64,000 nt of DNA from Cinnamomum chago (lineage: Eukaryota > Streptophyta > Magnoliopsida > Laurales > Lauraceae). This document shows positions 54,901-64,000 of the stretch, piece after piece; the stretch's first letter is position 1; each line of letters begins with the position of its first letter. A model generated the notes under the pieces. It ran no database searches and was not told the DNA's origin. It was given only the letters and a program-made list of their open reading frames with translations. The position numbers and the translations under genes are program-made. The stretch spans positions 74,935,501 to 74,999,500 of the forward strand of contig CP142454.1 of NCBI GenBank assembly GCA_038049695.1, read 5' to 3'.

Positions 54901-57900
54901 TTGAATTCTTGGGATTTATTGCTTTGCCATTGTGCCAAGCTTCAGTTTGGCCACCTGTTACTCCTTTTCCATGTGTCCCATCCAAATTAGATAACTCCTC
55001 ATATTGACGTTCCACCCTCACTTTGAACTTCACAAAAAATAACGAGAAATTGCACATTGAATTCGATTTTGAAGTTTTCTTTGTCACGTACTCTGTATAA
55101 AAGGAGCATTTTCATGTTCAGTGACTTCTCAACAGCTATACATGTGTGTTTCAATGATATCTTTTAAAGTACAAAGCTTGTGGATTTTGTCTCTGTGAAA
55201 CCATTAGCTGACATATACTTTTTATTTAATTTTTTTTTGCAGGTGTGGCATTTCAGACGTCTGGTGCTTGAGGCAGTCGGTGCTGACTTGCATGATGAAA
55301 TGGACTTTGTTGAACACATAGCTGAAAATAACTCCAAAAACTATCAGATCTGGTAGGAAGCAACACATCCATCAGATAAACATTGCATTCATGAAATTAT
55401 GTGGTCAATAATTGTGTTGGTTGACACAGCACGGGGAAGGGAGAATATCCAATGGGCTAATCTCCAAGCCAAAGGGCTTAGGGTAGGATGTCTAGGTCTC
55501 ACACCAAAGACAAGAAGAACTCACTATAGGGAAATCTCAATCTCAACTTTCATTCAATTGTAATCTGTCCCCAGGAGAAGGGATTGCATCTCTAGCTTGG
55601 AAAGCAAGTCATAAAAAAATTAGAAACTATCTAATTGTTACTAAATCATAGTAATTACTAAAAAATCTTGGAAAGCTATTGGAAACTGCCGTTGGGGAAT
55701 CCCTCCCTACTGGGCCTTGTTGGACTTGGGCTTTCTAGTATGAACCTTCAGGCGACGTCCAGTAGTCTGGCCTGCATCATTGGCAATTGGCAACAATACT
55801 GTTTCAGAGCATGTTCAAACATGCATCTCAGGACATGAAAGAGGATTTGTAAAAGATTAACCAAGGCCACGATTTTGTCCATTCCTATTGATTGCACATA
55901 TGTCCAAGATATATCCATTCTACATCACATGACTCTATGAATTTAAGTAGTTTCTATCCACTCTACTCAGTTCTATTCCTAGTTACCTTTCTATTTTTTG
56001 TAAGAGGCTTCTATCCACTTATCTTAGTTTTATTATTCTGTTGCCCGCTTTTTTTACCGATTATGTTCTAAGTTTGATCTTTTTGTTGCTCTGAAAACAA
56101 TACAAATTTTGCTTCCTGAATAAAGCATATCATTCATCCTTGTATATGGTATTGTTTATTATGGGCTTCTATCCACTAAGTTCTATTCTTCTGTTGTCTC
56201 TTTTTCCCTCAAAAAGAACAGAAAAAAAAAATATAAATTGGATCTTTCTATTTTTTTTCTTTTTTCTATTTTTTTTTCTGTGTGAAAACAATCTAAATTC
56301 TGCTTTCTGATTAATGCATAGGATTCATCTACATATTTGGTCTAACCAATATATTTGTTACTGTTAAAAAAAAAAAAAAACAATCTGTTCTAAATAATGT
56401 GCTTCTATCCATAGTTTTCAAAATCAGAATCGTATCGCAAATCGTTCATACCCGTGAATCAAATCGAATCGGGAATCGTATCGTAAATTGTAGGATTTTT
56501 TTATTTTTCTAATAAAATTGAAAAATTATTAAAAATTAAAAGAAAAAAGAAAAAGTAATATTCATAACCATCCATCTTCCCATTTATAGCAATATAAATA
56601 TAATAACAAGTAAGTCCATCAAACCATCATATCAAGAACATCATGACATATTAATATATATATGAAATAAATGATGTGTAAATAGTTAAATAATTCTAAC
56701 GTGTCAATTAGGATATCTCTTGAAGTTAAGTAAGTGTTCAAGAAGAGAAAAATCAAGATAGATTAAAAAAAAAAAAGAAGATAGCACCATACGTACGGTC
56801 GAATGCTTTAGTTAAATGCATGTTCTTTATTCATCTTTAAAACCTTATCAAAGCCGTAAAAAATTCTTAGGATGTTTCATTAACTACTAAATATAACTAA
56901 CCTTTTAAAAATAAAAGCATTAAAAGAAAGAAAGAAAAAAGGTAAAAGATTATTAATATTAACTTATTGGTTGTAGCTATTCTTGCTTATCCGAGTCGCT
57001 CGAATCATATAATTCGATGAAACGAGTATCAAATCGTAGGAGTCACATCTGAATCCTAAGATTCATTTGTAAATGGAATTCGTTGCATAGATACAAATCG
57101 TTTTCCTTAAGATTCGATATACGAATTGGGATTCAAGATTCAAATCGTAGAATTCTAATAACTATACTTCTAAACACACTTAATTATACTCTTCTTTTGC
57201 CATCTCTTTTTTCCCTGAAAACTATCTAAATTTGATCTTTGGCTATGCATATGATTCATATGTGTGTATTGCATGACCAATGTATTTTTTTTTTCACTGT
57301 TCAAAAATAAATAAATAAAAGCCATATATTTCTGTAGGCATCACAGGAGGTGGCTTGCGGAGAAACTGGGAGCCGAAGCCAGGAGATGGGAACTCAAGTT
57401 CACTCAAAAGATACTTGCTCTTGATGCTAAAAATTATCATGCATGGTCTCACAGGCAGGTATGCTGTGCCCCCTTCATGATTCTTACATGTTTTTGAGAA
57501 GTACATTGACAATTGATATGACCTTTTCCAAAAAAGAAAAAAAAAGAACAAAGAAAAAAAGGCCACCAGTTTAAGTTCAACAGAGGATCATTACACTTGT
57601 TTTTTCAAAATTATATCTAATTTATAAAGATATTAGCCCATATTTGGCGGATAATTTTTGCCTCTATTTGTCAAAATCTCTAAATTGAGTAGTGATTTTA
57701 AAAATAGAGGCGTTTGGCAGCGTCACAATGCCTCTAGATGGTGTAGAGAAATAGAGCAATGCCTCTATTTTCCACAGCCCAACTTTGGCTGCATGTGGAA
57801 TTAAGAGGGAAAATAGAAGAGGAGAGTAAACACTGATTATACCCATTCACGCCCCAGTCCATTTTTTTTATTTTTTATTTTTATCAAAATAGAAGACTCT

Positions 57901-60861
57901 CAATCACGATCGAAACCGTTGGAAATGTTCACAAGATCACACAAAGCTATGAGACCAAATTTCAGGCATTGGATCATCACCAATCTCGAGATATGCAAAA
58001 AAAACCGTGAGCCATTGGATATAATTTGCTATGATCTGTGGGCCCCAAAAGCAACATCAAAACCATTAGATCTCTTTGGAAGGCTGAAAATGGCTATGTG
58101 GTCAATTTTTAAGACTTGATAGTTGATACCTTGTGGATCTTGAGATATTTGCAAAACAAAAACAATGATTGATGTGTTATTCTCAATATTGGATTTTTCC
58201 ATGAGCAGTAACGTTTTTCAATTTTTATTATTATTTATGGGCGTGTAAAACGAGATCCAAACCGTTGGAAATGTTCACAAGATCAAACATGATCATGAGT
58301 TCACCCATTGGATCATCACCAATCTCTAGATATGAGCAAAAAAGTGAGCTAGTGGATTCAATTTTGTGGTTTAGGTGGGCCCAAACAAAAGATCCAAACC
58401 GTTAGATCTCTTTGGAAGGCTGAGCACGGCTATGGGGTCAATTTTTATTACCTAATACCTTGTGGATCTCAAGAAATATGTGAAAAACTCTCAACCACTG
58501 ATATTAAAAAGTCTATTTAACATAGATCCTTGCATTACCAAACACCTTTTTTTTATTCTAGCCTCTTTTTTCTATGGCTCTTTCTTTTTGTGGGTCTATT
58601 TTGAATGGTCTTTAAGAAAAAAACTAGTGATCCCAAACAAGGCCTTACTCAGCTAGGTGGTGGTGCTCTTTAGATTAAGAAGGATAGTCTTAATGGTAAC
58701 TAGTATTCTTGACACTTGTTGCACTTAAACAACCAGTCTCTTTTTTCACAATTATGTCAACTATCTGAGATGTACTTTTCTCTGGATGGGATGCTATTGT
58801 ATGATCCTGTACCTTACTAGTCTTTGGTTTGTTAAGGCACCCAATTTTGTAGGTTGTGGTTATGGTTTGGTGATCCAGATCACTCTAGGGCCCCACATTG
58901 TTGGGGTTTGTCCTGAAAAGTCCCCAGACCTGAACAGCCAAACACTCTGAACTGTGGCACTTATTCCATTGACCATGAATGATGGTAAAAAAATTTAAGA
59001 TCATTTAATTGTATGTGTTCCCCACCAATAGTAATGTTTGTATCTTATCTTCTGATCCAGGGGCGGATCCAGGACTTCTAATCTGGGGGGGCTGCACTTA
59101 AGTTACACTAAAAAAATAGCAATAATGTCTCACCAAAAACTATAAAAAATAGCAACAATGTCCCACCAAAGATAGCAACAATGGGCGCTTGATAATGCGA
59201 CATTATAACCTAAGATAGTAAATAATCATCAATATACAATACATAAGACCGGTTTTAATTTTTTTTTCCTAAGTTTTTTTTTTCTTTTCATTTTCAACTC
59301 ACAATGAAGTGATGAACAAACAAAGTTATAGAGGTACTGTAAATGGGAAACCCAATCTCACAACGTGGCAGGCTGACAGCTTCTAGTAACACAAAGAGCA
59401 AATCTTTCTCCACAACCACAAAGAATCAAGATGAAGAATAGAAAGAAATTACAAAACCTCCATTTCAGAAAACCATAAAAAAAGAACAAAAAACCAGAAA
59501 ATGAACAAACCCATGTAATAAAAACACCCCAAATTCGTACTTGAGATCCAGAGGGCACAACCACAAAGAATCAAGATGAAGAATAGAAAGAAACTACAAA
59601 ACCTCCATTTCAGAAAACCATAAAAGAAGAACAAAAAACCAGAAAATGAACAAACACATGTAATAAAAACACCCCAAATTCGTACTTGAGATCCGGAGGG
59701 CACAACCACAAAAAATCAAGATGAAGAATAGAAAGAAACTACAAAACCTCCATTTCATAGAACCATAGAAGAAGAACAAAAAATCAGAAAATGTGAAAAA
59801 CTAGTTTTTTTTTTTTTTTTTGCTGAAAGGCCACCCCAGCCGCCCCCCCCCTAGATCCGCCCCTGTTCTGATCAGGAAAACTTGGGGGTCTCCCCAGTTT
59901 ATAATGGTGGGTCACTCTTTTCAATGGTCTAGATCAACATGATATGGGCCAATATACAGAATCAGCAATGCAGCCAACTGTACACTTCGTTGAGTGGAAG
60001 GGTCTTGCCAGTTGTTGTGTTTATATTTAATAATCGTATGCACCAATGCTTTTAAAAGCGTTTAGGGCTTATGCATCAAGGCTCATCTAAAGGCAACGCT
60101 TCCCAAAAAAGGCCCCACACCTCAATTCTGGGGTGTGGTTTGCATTGAGGACGTACATGTCACTGTATGAAGCTTATTTGAGGCGTGCACCCTAAGTAAA
60201 GAATGCACTTTATCTTGTTTTTAAGAAAAAAAGAAAGGGAGGGCAGTTTGTAATTTTAAGAAATCAAAAAAATATTAAAAGGCTATTTTAATTAGATACA
60301 AACCCAATAGCTATTGTTTCTGCTTCTATTTATATATTATTTTTTATTGTACTTATTTATTTATTTTAATAAAAAGTGCATTGATGGCTTATGCTACACC
60401 TTTTGAGGCTTATGGCTTACACTCCACTCTTTGAGCAATTGAAACAACTTGCCTCTTGCTTCAACATTTTGAAACATTGGTCTCTAAAATGCTTGTATTT
60501 CAGCTTCATTTAGTTCTAGACAGTGTTTATGGCTTATGCTCCACTTTGTGAGGCTTATGCTCCGCTTTTTGAGGCTTATGAGTTATGCCCACACTTTGAG
60601 CAATTGAAATGTGTTGCCTCATGCCTCAACATTTTACAACATTGGTCTCTAGTCTCTACAATTCTAGCATTTCTGTTATGAATTTGTCAGTCATAGATAA
60701 AGGTCTCTTGACACTCTGGCTTGTGGCCTTCTGATTGTAGATTGAAAAAAATGTATTTCTTGCAGTGGGTCCTTCAGGTGTTAGGTGGGTGGGAAGATGA
60801 GCTTGACTACTGTCAGAAGCTCCTTGAGAATGACATCTATAACAATTCTGCTTGGAATCAG
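51925..60861 (+). CDS. FTA: Protein farnesyltransferase/geranylgeranyltransferase type-1 alpha subunit, 5' part
   Basis: The alpha subunit shared by farnesyltransferase and geranylgeranyltransferase I pairs with either beta subunit to attach isoprenoids to CaaX cysteines in the cytosol. Four exons join in frame: 51925-52155, 55243-55352, 57338-57458, 60766-60861, giving the first 186 residues of a protein that is about 330 long in Arabidopsis. The rest lies beyond the window. The N-terminus reads [39 protein letters not shown] leads into the PFTA repeats. The repeats show [13 protein letters not shown] (71-83), [31 protein letters not shown] and NNSAWNQ, with the W-x-H-R-(R/Q) signature that forms the helical crescent around the beta subunit. 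The start ATG has a good context (AAAAAATGG). Introns are 3087, 1985, 3307 and more than 3138 bp, all GT-AG, and are packed with repeats. The exons are undamaged. Confidence 0.95.
52210..53125 (+). repeat. Nested tandem duplications in FTA intron 1
   Basis: A unit 'aacttgatt(g/a)aatttgtgaaaa' ... 'ccc(a/t)gaattctattg' occurs at about 52231, 52320 and 52709. A longer unit, from 'gggcctgtttggatctttt' through 'ttggatatcatgtgctaca', 'aatatcattcttgggaaat' and 'aactgagtgata', occurs at 52410-52695 and 52785-53115. Copies are about 85% alike by eye. The first unit copies the exon-proximal intron sequence. Confidence 0.75.
53126..55242. other. Remainder of FTA intron 1
   Basis: No gene. 54050-54540 holds diverged phrases of a 'tatc(c/g)g(g/a)' type ('agtatcggtgcactatcggg', 'gtatcggatacgatac', 'aaagtatccgtgcatcat'), perhaps an old repeat. 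ORFs on either strand are short and without motifs. Confidence 0.5.
55353..57337. other. FTA intron 2: LTR-like and 'aatcgtatcg' repeats
   Basis: 55425-55800 reads like a piece of retroelement LTR or leader on the minus strand ('tttcattcaattgtaatctg' with neighbours), but no ends could be set. 56410-57165 is bounded by 'atagttttcaaaatcagaat' with 'cgtatcgcaaatcg' and by 'tcaaatcgtagaattctaat' with 'aactat', a weak inverted pair, and may be a MITE. The rest is AT-rich. Confidence 0.45.
57640..58645. repeat. Repeat element with 340-bp internal tandem duplication, FTA intron 3
   Basis: 'aaaccgttggaaatgttcac' with 'aagatca', 'cattggatcatcaccaatct', 'ttagatctctttggaaggct' and 'taccttgtggatct' occurs at 57911-58145 and 58260-58495. 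The block is bounded by 'atatttggcggataattttt' on the left and 'gatcccaaacaaggcc' on the right, which look like remnants of transposon ends of the 'ggccttgtttggg' type. The ORFs at 57919-58119 and 58462-58656 are not considered genes. Confidence 0.65.
59050..59873. mobile_element. Non-autonomous hAT element, CAGGGGCGGA family, copy 3
   Basis: The element (59058-59865, 808 bp) starts CAGGGGCGGATCCAGGAC and ends CTAGATCCGCCCCTG. The duplication TTCTGATC is perfect at 59050-59057 and 59866-59873. Inside, a 144-145-bp unit is repeated about 2.5 times (starts near 59425, 59569, 59714). It accounts for the repeated minus-strand ORFs, which are artefacts. The clean ends suggest it is the youngest of the three copies. 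Confidence 0.95.
60040..60660. repeat. Tandem repeat of 'gaggcttatg' units, FTA intron 3
   Basis: 'ttgagcaattgaaa' ... 'gttgcctc(a/t)tgcctcaacat' ... 'acattggtctct' occurs at 60430-60485 and 60596-60652. Each is preceded by several 'gaggcttatg(c/g)' phrases. The unit is about 165 bases. Confidence 0.7.
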
Positions 60862-61429
60862 GTACAGTGTTTCAGTTAACATGGATGTGCTGCTTTTTTC
60901 AAAAAAAGAAAAGAAAAAAGGATATGCTGCCATCAGTATGGTGCCAGTGGCAGCTATCACTGATTTAACATGATCGGCCAACGTTTGTTTGATTCAACTC
61001 GATTTTATCACATGCCGCTCTATGTATAAGCACTGGCCGAAGTTTCTCTTGAATCGAAATGATGCTCATGCACCCTTAGATCGACCATGTGTGAAATTAT
61101 AGTTATGTGGTTTTTTAACTCTTGTTCAATCCAACAATCTATGGCATTCCATTTGGAGGAAAGTTTGGGCCACTTCCTATCTAGTGGGGCCATGTGATAT
61201 GAGTGGGTATAGGTTAAATTAGTTTCTTAGGTGCTGCCTTCAACTTGACATCAGATCATTTATCTAATATTCTTTCCTTGAATCTATGTCAAAAATAAAA
61301 ATGGAGAAAAGGTCTTCCATACATGCTTCCTTCCATGCATTGTTTGTTATTCCGCTGAACACTAATGCTGATGGTCCTACTTAACATTGTATAGAATTTT
61401 GGGTTAGAGCTTTTAAATATTTACTAGTT

Positions 61430-62870
61430 TAGGCCAAGTGTTAGTGAGGTGATGAGTCTACTCAGTGACTCAGCTGAAGGGCTTGCCCAACCCATATGAC
61501 TCAGCTCAAGTCAGGGACTGCGCCATGTGACTTGCTGAAAAAACAAAACCTATATGGATTCGAAACCATGATTTCTCAAATGTCAAGACTCAGCAACTTT
61601 GCTATGGAGTCATTGTTTTGATTGGTCACCGGGTTGATTCAACTTGAAGTCTCAACTGGGTTGACTTAACTTGTCTTGGTTAGATTGGCCACCAGGTCGA
61701 GTCAACTTGACCAAGTCTAGCCTGAGTCAACCAATTCTTAATTCATTTAACCAAATGACTGGCCCTTGGCCTAGGTATAATATTTTTGAGATTCTCAGAA
61801 AGTCTTTATAAATCTGTCTTGAGTCCAGGTGACTCAGGTGTAGTCTAGTTGAGTCTTCATAAGTTCTCAAGTGGTGCATAGAATATGGATGCTTCCACAA
61901 ATTAACTTTTAACATTATAAGCCACGGTCAAATCAGGCCATGGCTTGCCAAGGTGGCGAGTCTACTAAGTAACTCAGCTAATGCACTATGCCACATACTG
62001 GAAGAAAAACTACATGGGTTCGTAAACATGACCTCTAAAATGATCAGACTACCAACTTTCCTATGAATCGTTATTTGAAAACCCAAAAACTCGTATTGTT
62101 TTGATTGGCCACCGGGTTGACTCAATTCGGCCTCTCATCTGAGTCTTGGTTGAATGATGTGAATGTAATTCAGTATAGAAAAATATTTTAGAAAAACATC
62201 CGACTAACTCTTACCAAATTCTTCTTGATTCTTACCATCTTGACCCAGTCTAGGCCAAGTCAACCAATTCTTGACTTAATCAACTGAGTTACTGACTCTA
62301 GACCAAGTCATAATGGTTTTGTGATTCTGACCAAGTCTAGAAATCTTTTTAAGATAAATGGAGTCTAGTTGAGTCTTCATATGTTTTCAAGGAGTGCATC
62401 GAATATGGATGCTTAATGAATTACTTTTAACTTTTTAAGCCTTAAAACGTTTTCCCCCTTCCCCTGAAAGATAAAGCTTAAAGTAAGCTTATTTGCCCCT
62501 AATTTCATTCTTTAATGTCTTGGTTGAGTAATGAAACTCAGTATTAAAATGGTTACGAAACAAAAAGAAAACATATAGCTAAGCGTGACCAAATTTGCCC
62601 CTTTCTGACCTTTTTTTTTACCGAGTCTTGACGGAGTCTGCGCCAAGCTGGTCGATTCTTGAATTAGTCCATGGAGTTACCGACTCTTGACCAAGTAGTA
62701 ATAGTTTTGAGATCCTGACCAAGACTTCAGAATTCGCTTGAGTCAAGTTGGCTTGCACAAGTTGAATGGCTCAATCAAGTTGAATCTAGTTGAGTTTTCA
62801 TAGGTTTTCAAGTAGTGGATTGAATGTTGATGCCAACATAATTCCTTGAACTCTAATATTATAAGCTTAA
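61430..62870. repeat. Degenerate repeat array in FTA intron 4
   Basis: Three diverged copies carry 'ctagttgagtcttcata' + 'gttctcaag' + 'gtgcatagaatatggatgc' (61845, 62367, 62786), preceded by 'accaagtc' and 'gagtcaac' phrases and by 'gccaccgggttgactcaa' types (61627, 62107). The period is 420-520 bases. No ORF is meaningful. Confidence 0.65.
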
Positions 62871-62879
62871 ACTATTTTT

Positions 62880-64000
62880 TATTTCTTCTTTGGAAGATAA
62901 AGCTTAAAGTAAAGTTATCAAATCCTATTTTGATTCTTTAATGCTTGGCGTTCTAGGTAGACCATCATACTATGGAACTGCATGGTAGATGGATCACTCA
63001 CTAAGCCTTTCACTCACTTGAAAGTTTTAGTCATTTAAATTCTAACTTCAAGATTGTTGTTAAACTATTAAACTTTGATGGTCTTAAAGGCAAACAAGTA
63101 AGTGCTCTACAATTTGTATAAACTTTGGGCTAAAGCCTAAAATTCCTCTAATATTTAGATAAAATTTTGGGTAATAGTATATCCATGAATATTAGTCATG
63201 TCAATGAACTGAATTAATAAATAATGATTCCAATGTGCAAACTAGAGGCTCAAAATTATTGCGTAAATTTTGGGTTGAGGATCATATAATCCCTCAACCA
63301 AACGTAAGGTTTAAGAAATTTTTTTGAGCCAAAGTCTAATGCTTTCCCCTTCATTTTATCTCTTCCATCTTTGACAAGCACTTGAATGATGATTTATAAA
63401 TTATAATTTTATTTACAATATTGATTGTACAAAAGCATAGCTAAGGTTTCTCAAATAGTGTTTTCTTTCCAAAAAAAAAATAAATCTTAGAACTTGTTTT
63501 ATTATTTAAAAAACAAAAAATTGACTTGAAGAAAGATCGCATCCCTAATGTTTATATTCTTTTGATAGGTTTCCTAGGGCCTGTTTGTTTGTATTAGAAT
63601 ACATATAATTCATACCATTAGTAGTTAAAAATGAAGATCAAAAGGTGAATTTCCAAAAATGAGCATCAAATAACCTATCATTTCGGGGATAGAATCGAAA
63701 GACGATGGGAAATGAATACCAGCCATCACCCTAGTAATTCAATACATAACAAAGTGAAGGTCCTACTCCTATCAACATCTCCACCTAATATCCTTCACCC
63801 TTCACCTCTTTAATAATCCTTTGTTGGAGTTCATTTGACTATGAATTCCTATGTATTTTAATGCAAACAAACAGCCCCTAATGTTTATTTATTTTTTAAA
63901 ATTGAGTACAAAAAATGTTTATATTGACAAGAGCCCATCGTGCGGTTGGAAGTTGCTCATTGTTGCAACTACAAGGTTGGAGGTTAAGTAATGTTGCAAT
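62880..64000 (+). other. FTA intron 4, continuing beyond the window
   Basis: Apart from the MITE at 63574-63882 I see no exon here. The next expected FTA exon, following ..NNSAWNQ, was looked for and not found before 64000. Confidence 0.6.
63574..63882. mobile_element. MITE with CAAACAAACAG ends, copy 3 of 3
   Basis: The left end AGGGCCTGTTTGTTTG is inverted at the right as CAAACAAACAGCCCCT. The length is about 309 bp, with no ORF. Inner blocks ('ccctagtaattcaata', 'tcttcacc..cacctcttt', 'ttgttggagttcatttgac') match 3930-4230 and 5560-5895. The bases next to the ends do not give a matching target duplication; 'ccctaatgttta' occurs on both sides but 25 bases away on the left. Confidence 0.75.

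Noticed and set aside
1-64000. CRISPR arrays, bacterial operons, riboswitches
   Set aside because: The window is plant nuclear DNA. No regularly spaced identical repeats with unique spacers were seen; all arrays found are contiguous tandem repeats.

Overview
This is a stretch of plant nuclear DNA, very probably from a flowering plant with a repeat-rich genome. The evidence is AT-rich sequence, split genes with GT-AG introns of 1-3 kb, plant transposon families (CACTA, hAT, Mutator-like MITEs, a Cassandra-type TRIM, SINEs, a Helitron-like element) and two plant housekeeping genes. The lineage cannot be resolved by eye. Only two active-looking protein genes are present, both on the + strand in the right third. 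One intact initiator tRNA-Met gene lies on the - strand at 5.2 kb.

Layout. 1-10.6 kb: no protein gene. It holds a putative solo LTR, an hAT-type non-autonomous element with a perfect 8-bp target duplication, a short TRIM-like piece with a primer-binding site, the tRNA-iMet gene, a Mutator-type MITE with a perfect 9-bp duplication, degenerate tandem repeats and a purine/pyrimidine fold-back. 10.6-18.0 kb: a CACTA-type element (10609-18028) without a recognisable transposase. It carries fragments of at least two host genes with their introns: beta-tubulin and a type I inositol-polyphosphate 5-phosphatase. 18.5-23.0 kb: an almost complete hAT element with 8-bp duplications and a BED-finger transposase gene broken by two frameshifts and a stop codon. 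23-41 kb: repeats only, including a near-perfect 205-bp hairpin MITE (28734-28938) and a 5.2-kb Helitron-like segment (29442-34662).

41.2-48.7 kb: an intact eight-exon gene for a METTL18/HPM1-like histidine protein methyltransferase. Its introns hold a SINE, a 5S-rRNA-containing Cassandra-type TRIM with exact 5-bp duplications, and a MITE. 51.9 kb to the window end: the first four coding exons of the farnesyltransferase / geranylgeranyltransferase-I alpha subunit (FTA). Its introns are 2 to more than 3 kb long and full of repeats, and the gene runs off the right edge.

The two protein genes are not functionally linked: one modifies protein histidines, the other helps to prenylate proteins. 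The links inside the window are between mobile elements. The tRNA-iMet gene has the 3' end that the TRIM primer-binding sites would pair with. Three hAT-MITE copies share ends. Three Mutator-type MITE copies share ends. The CACTA element looks like a vehicle for shuffling host exons (a 'Pack-CACTA') and is the most interesting object here.
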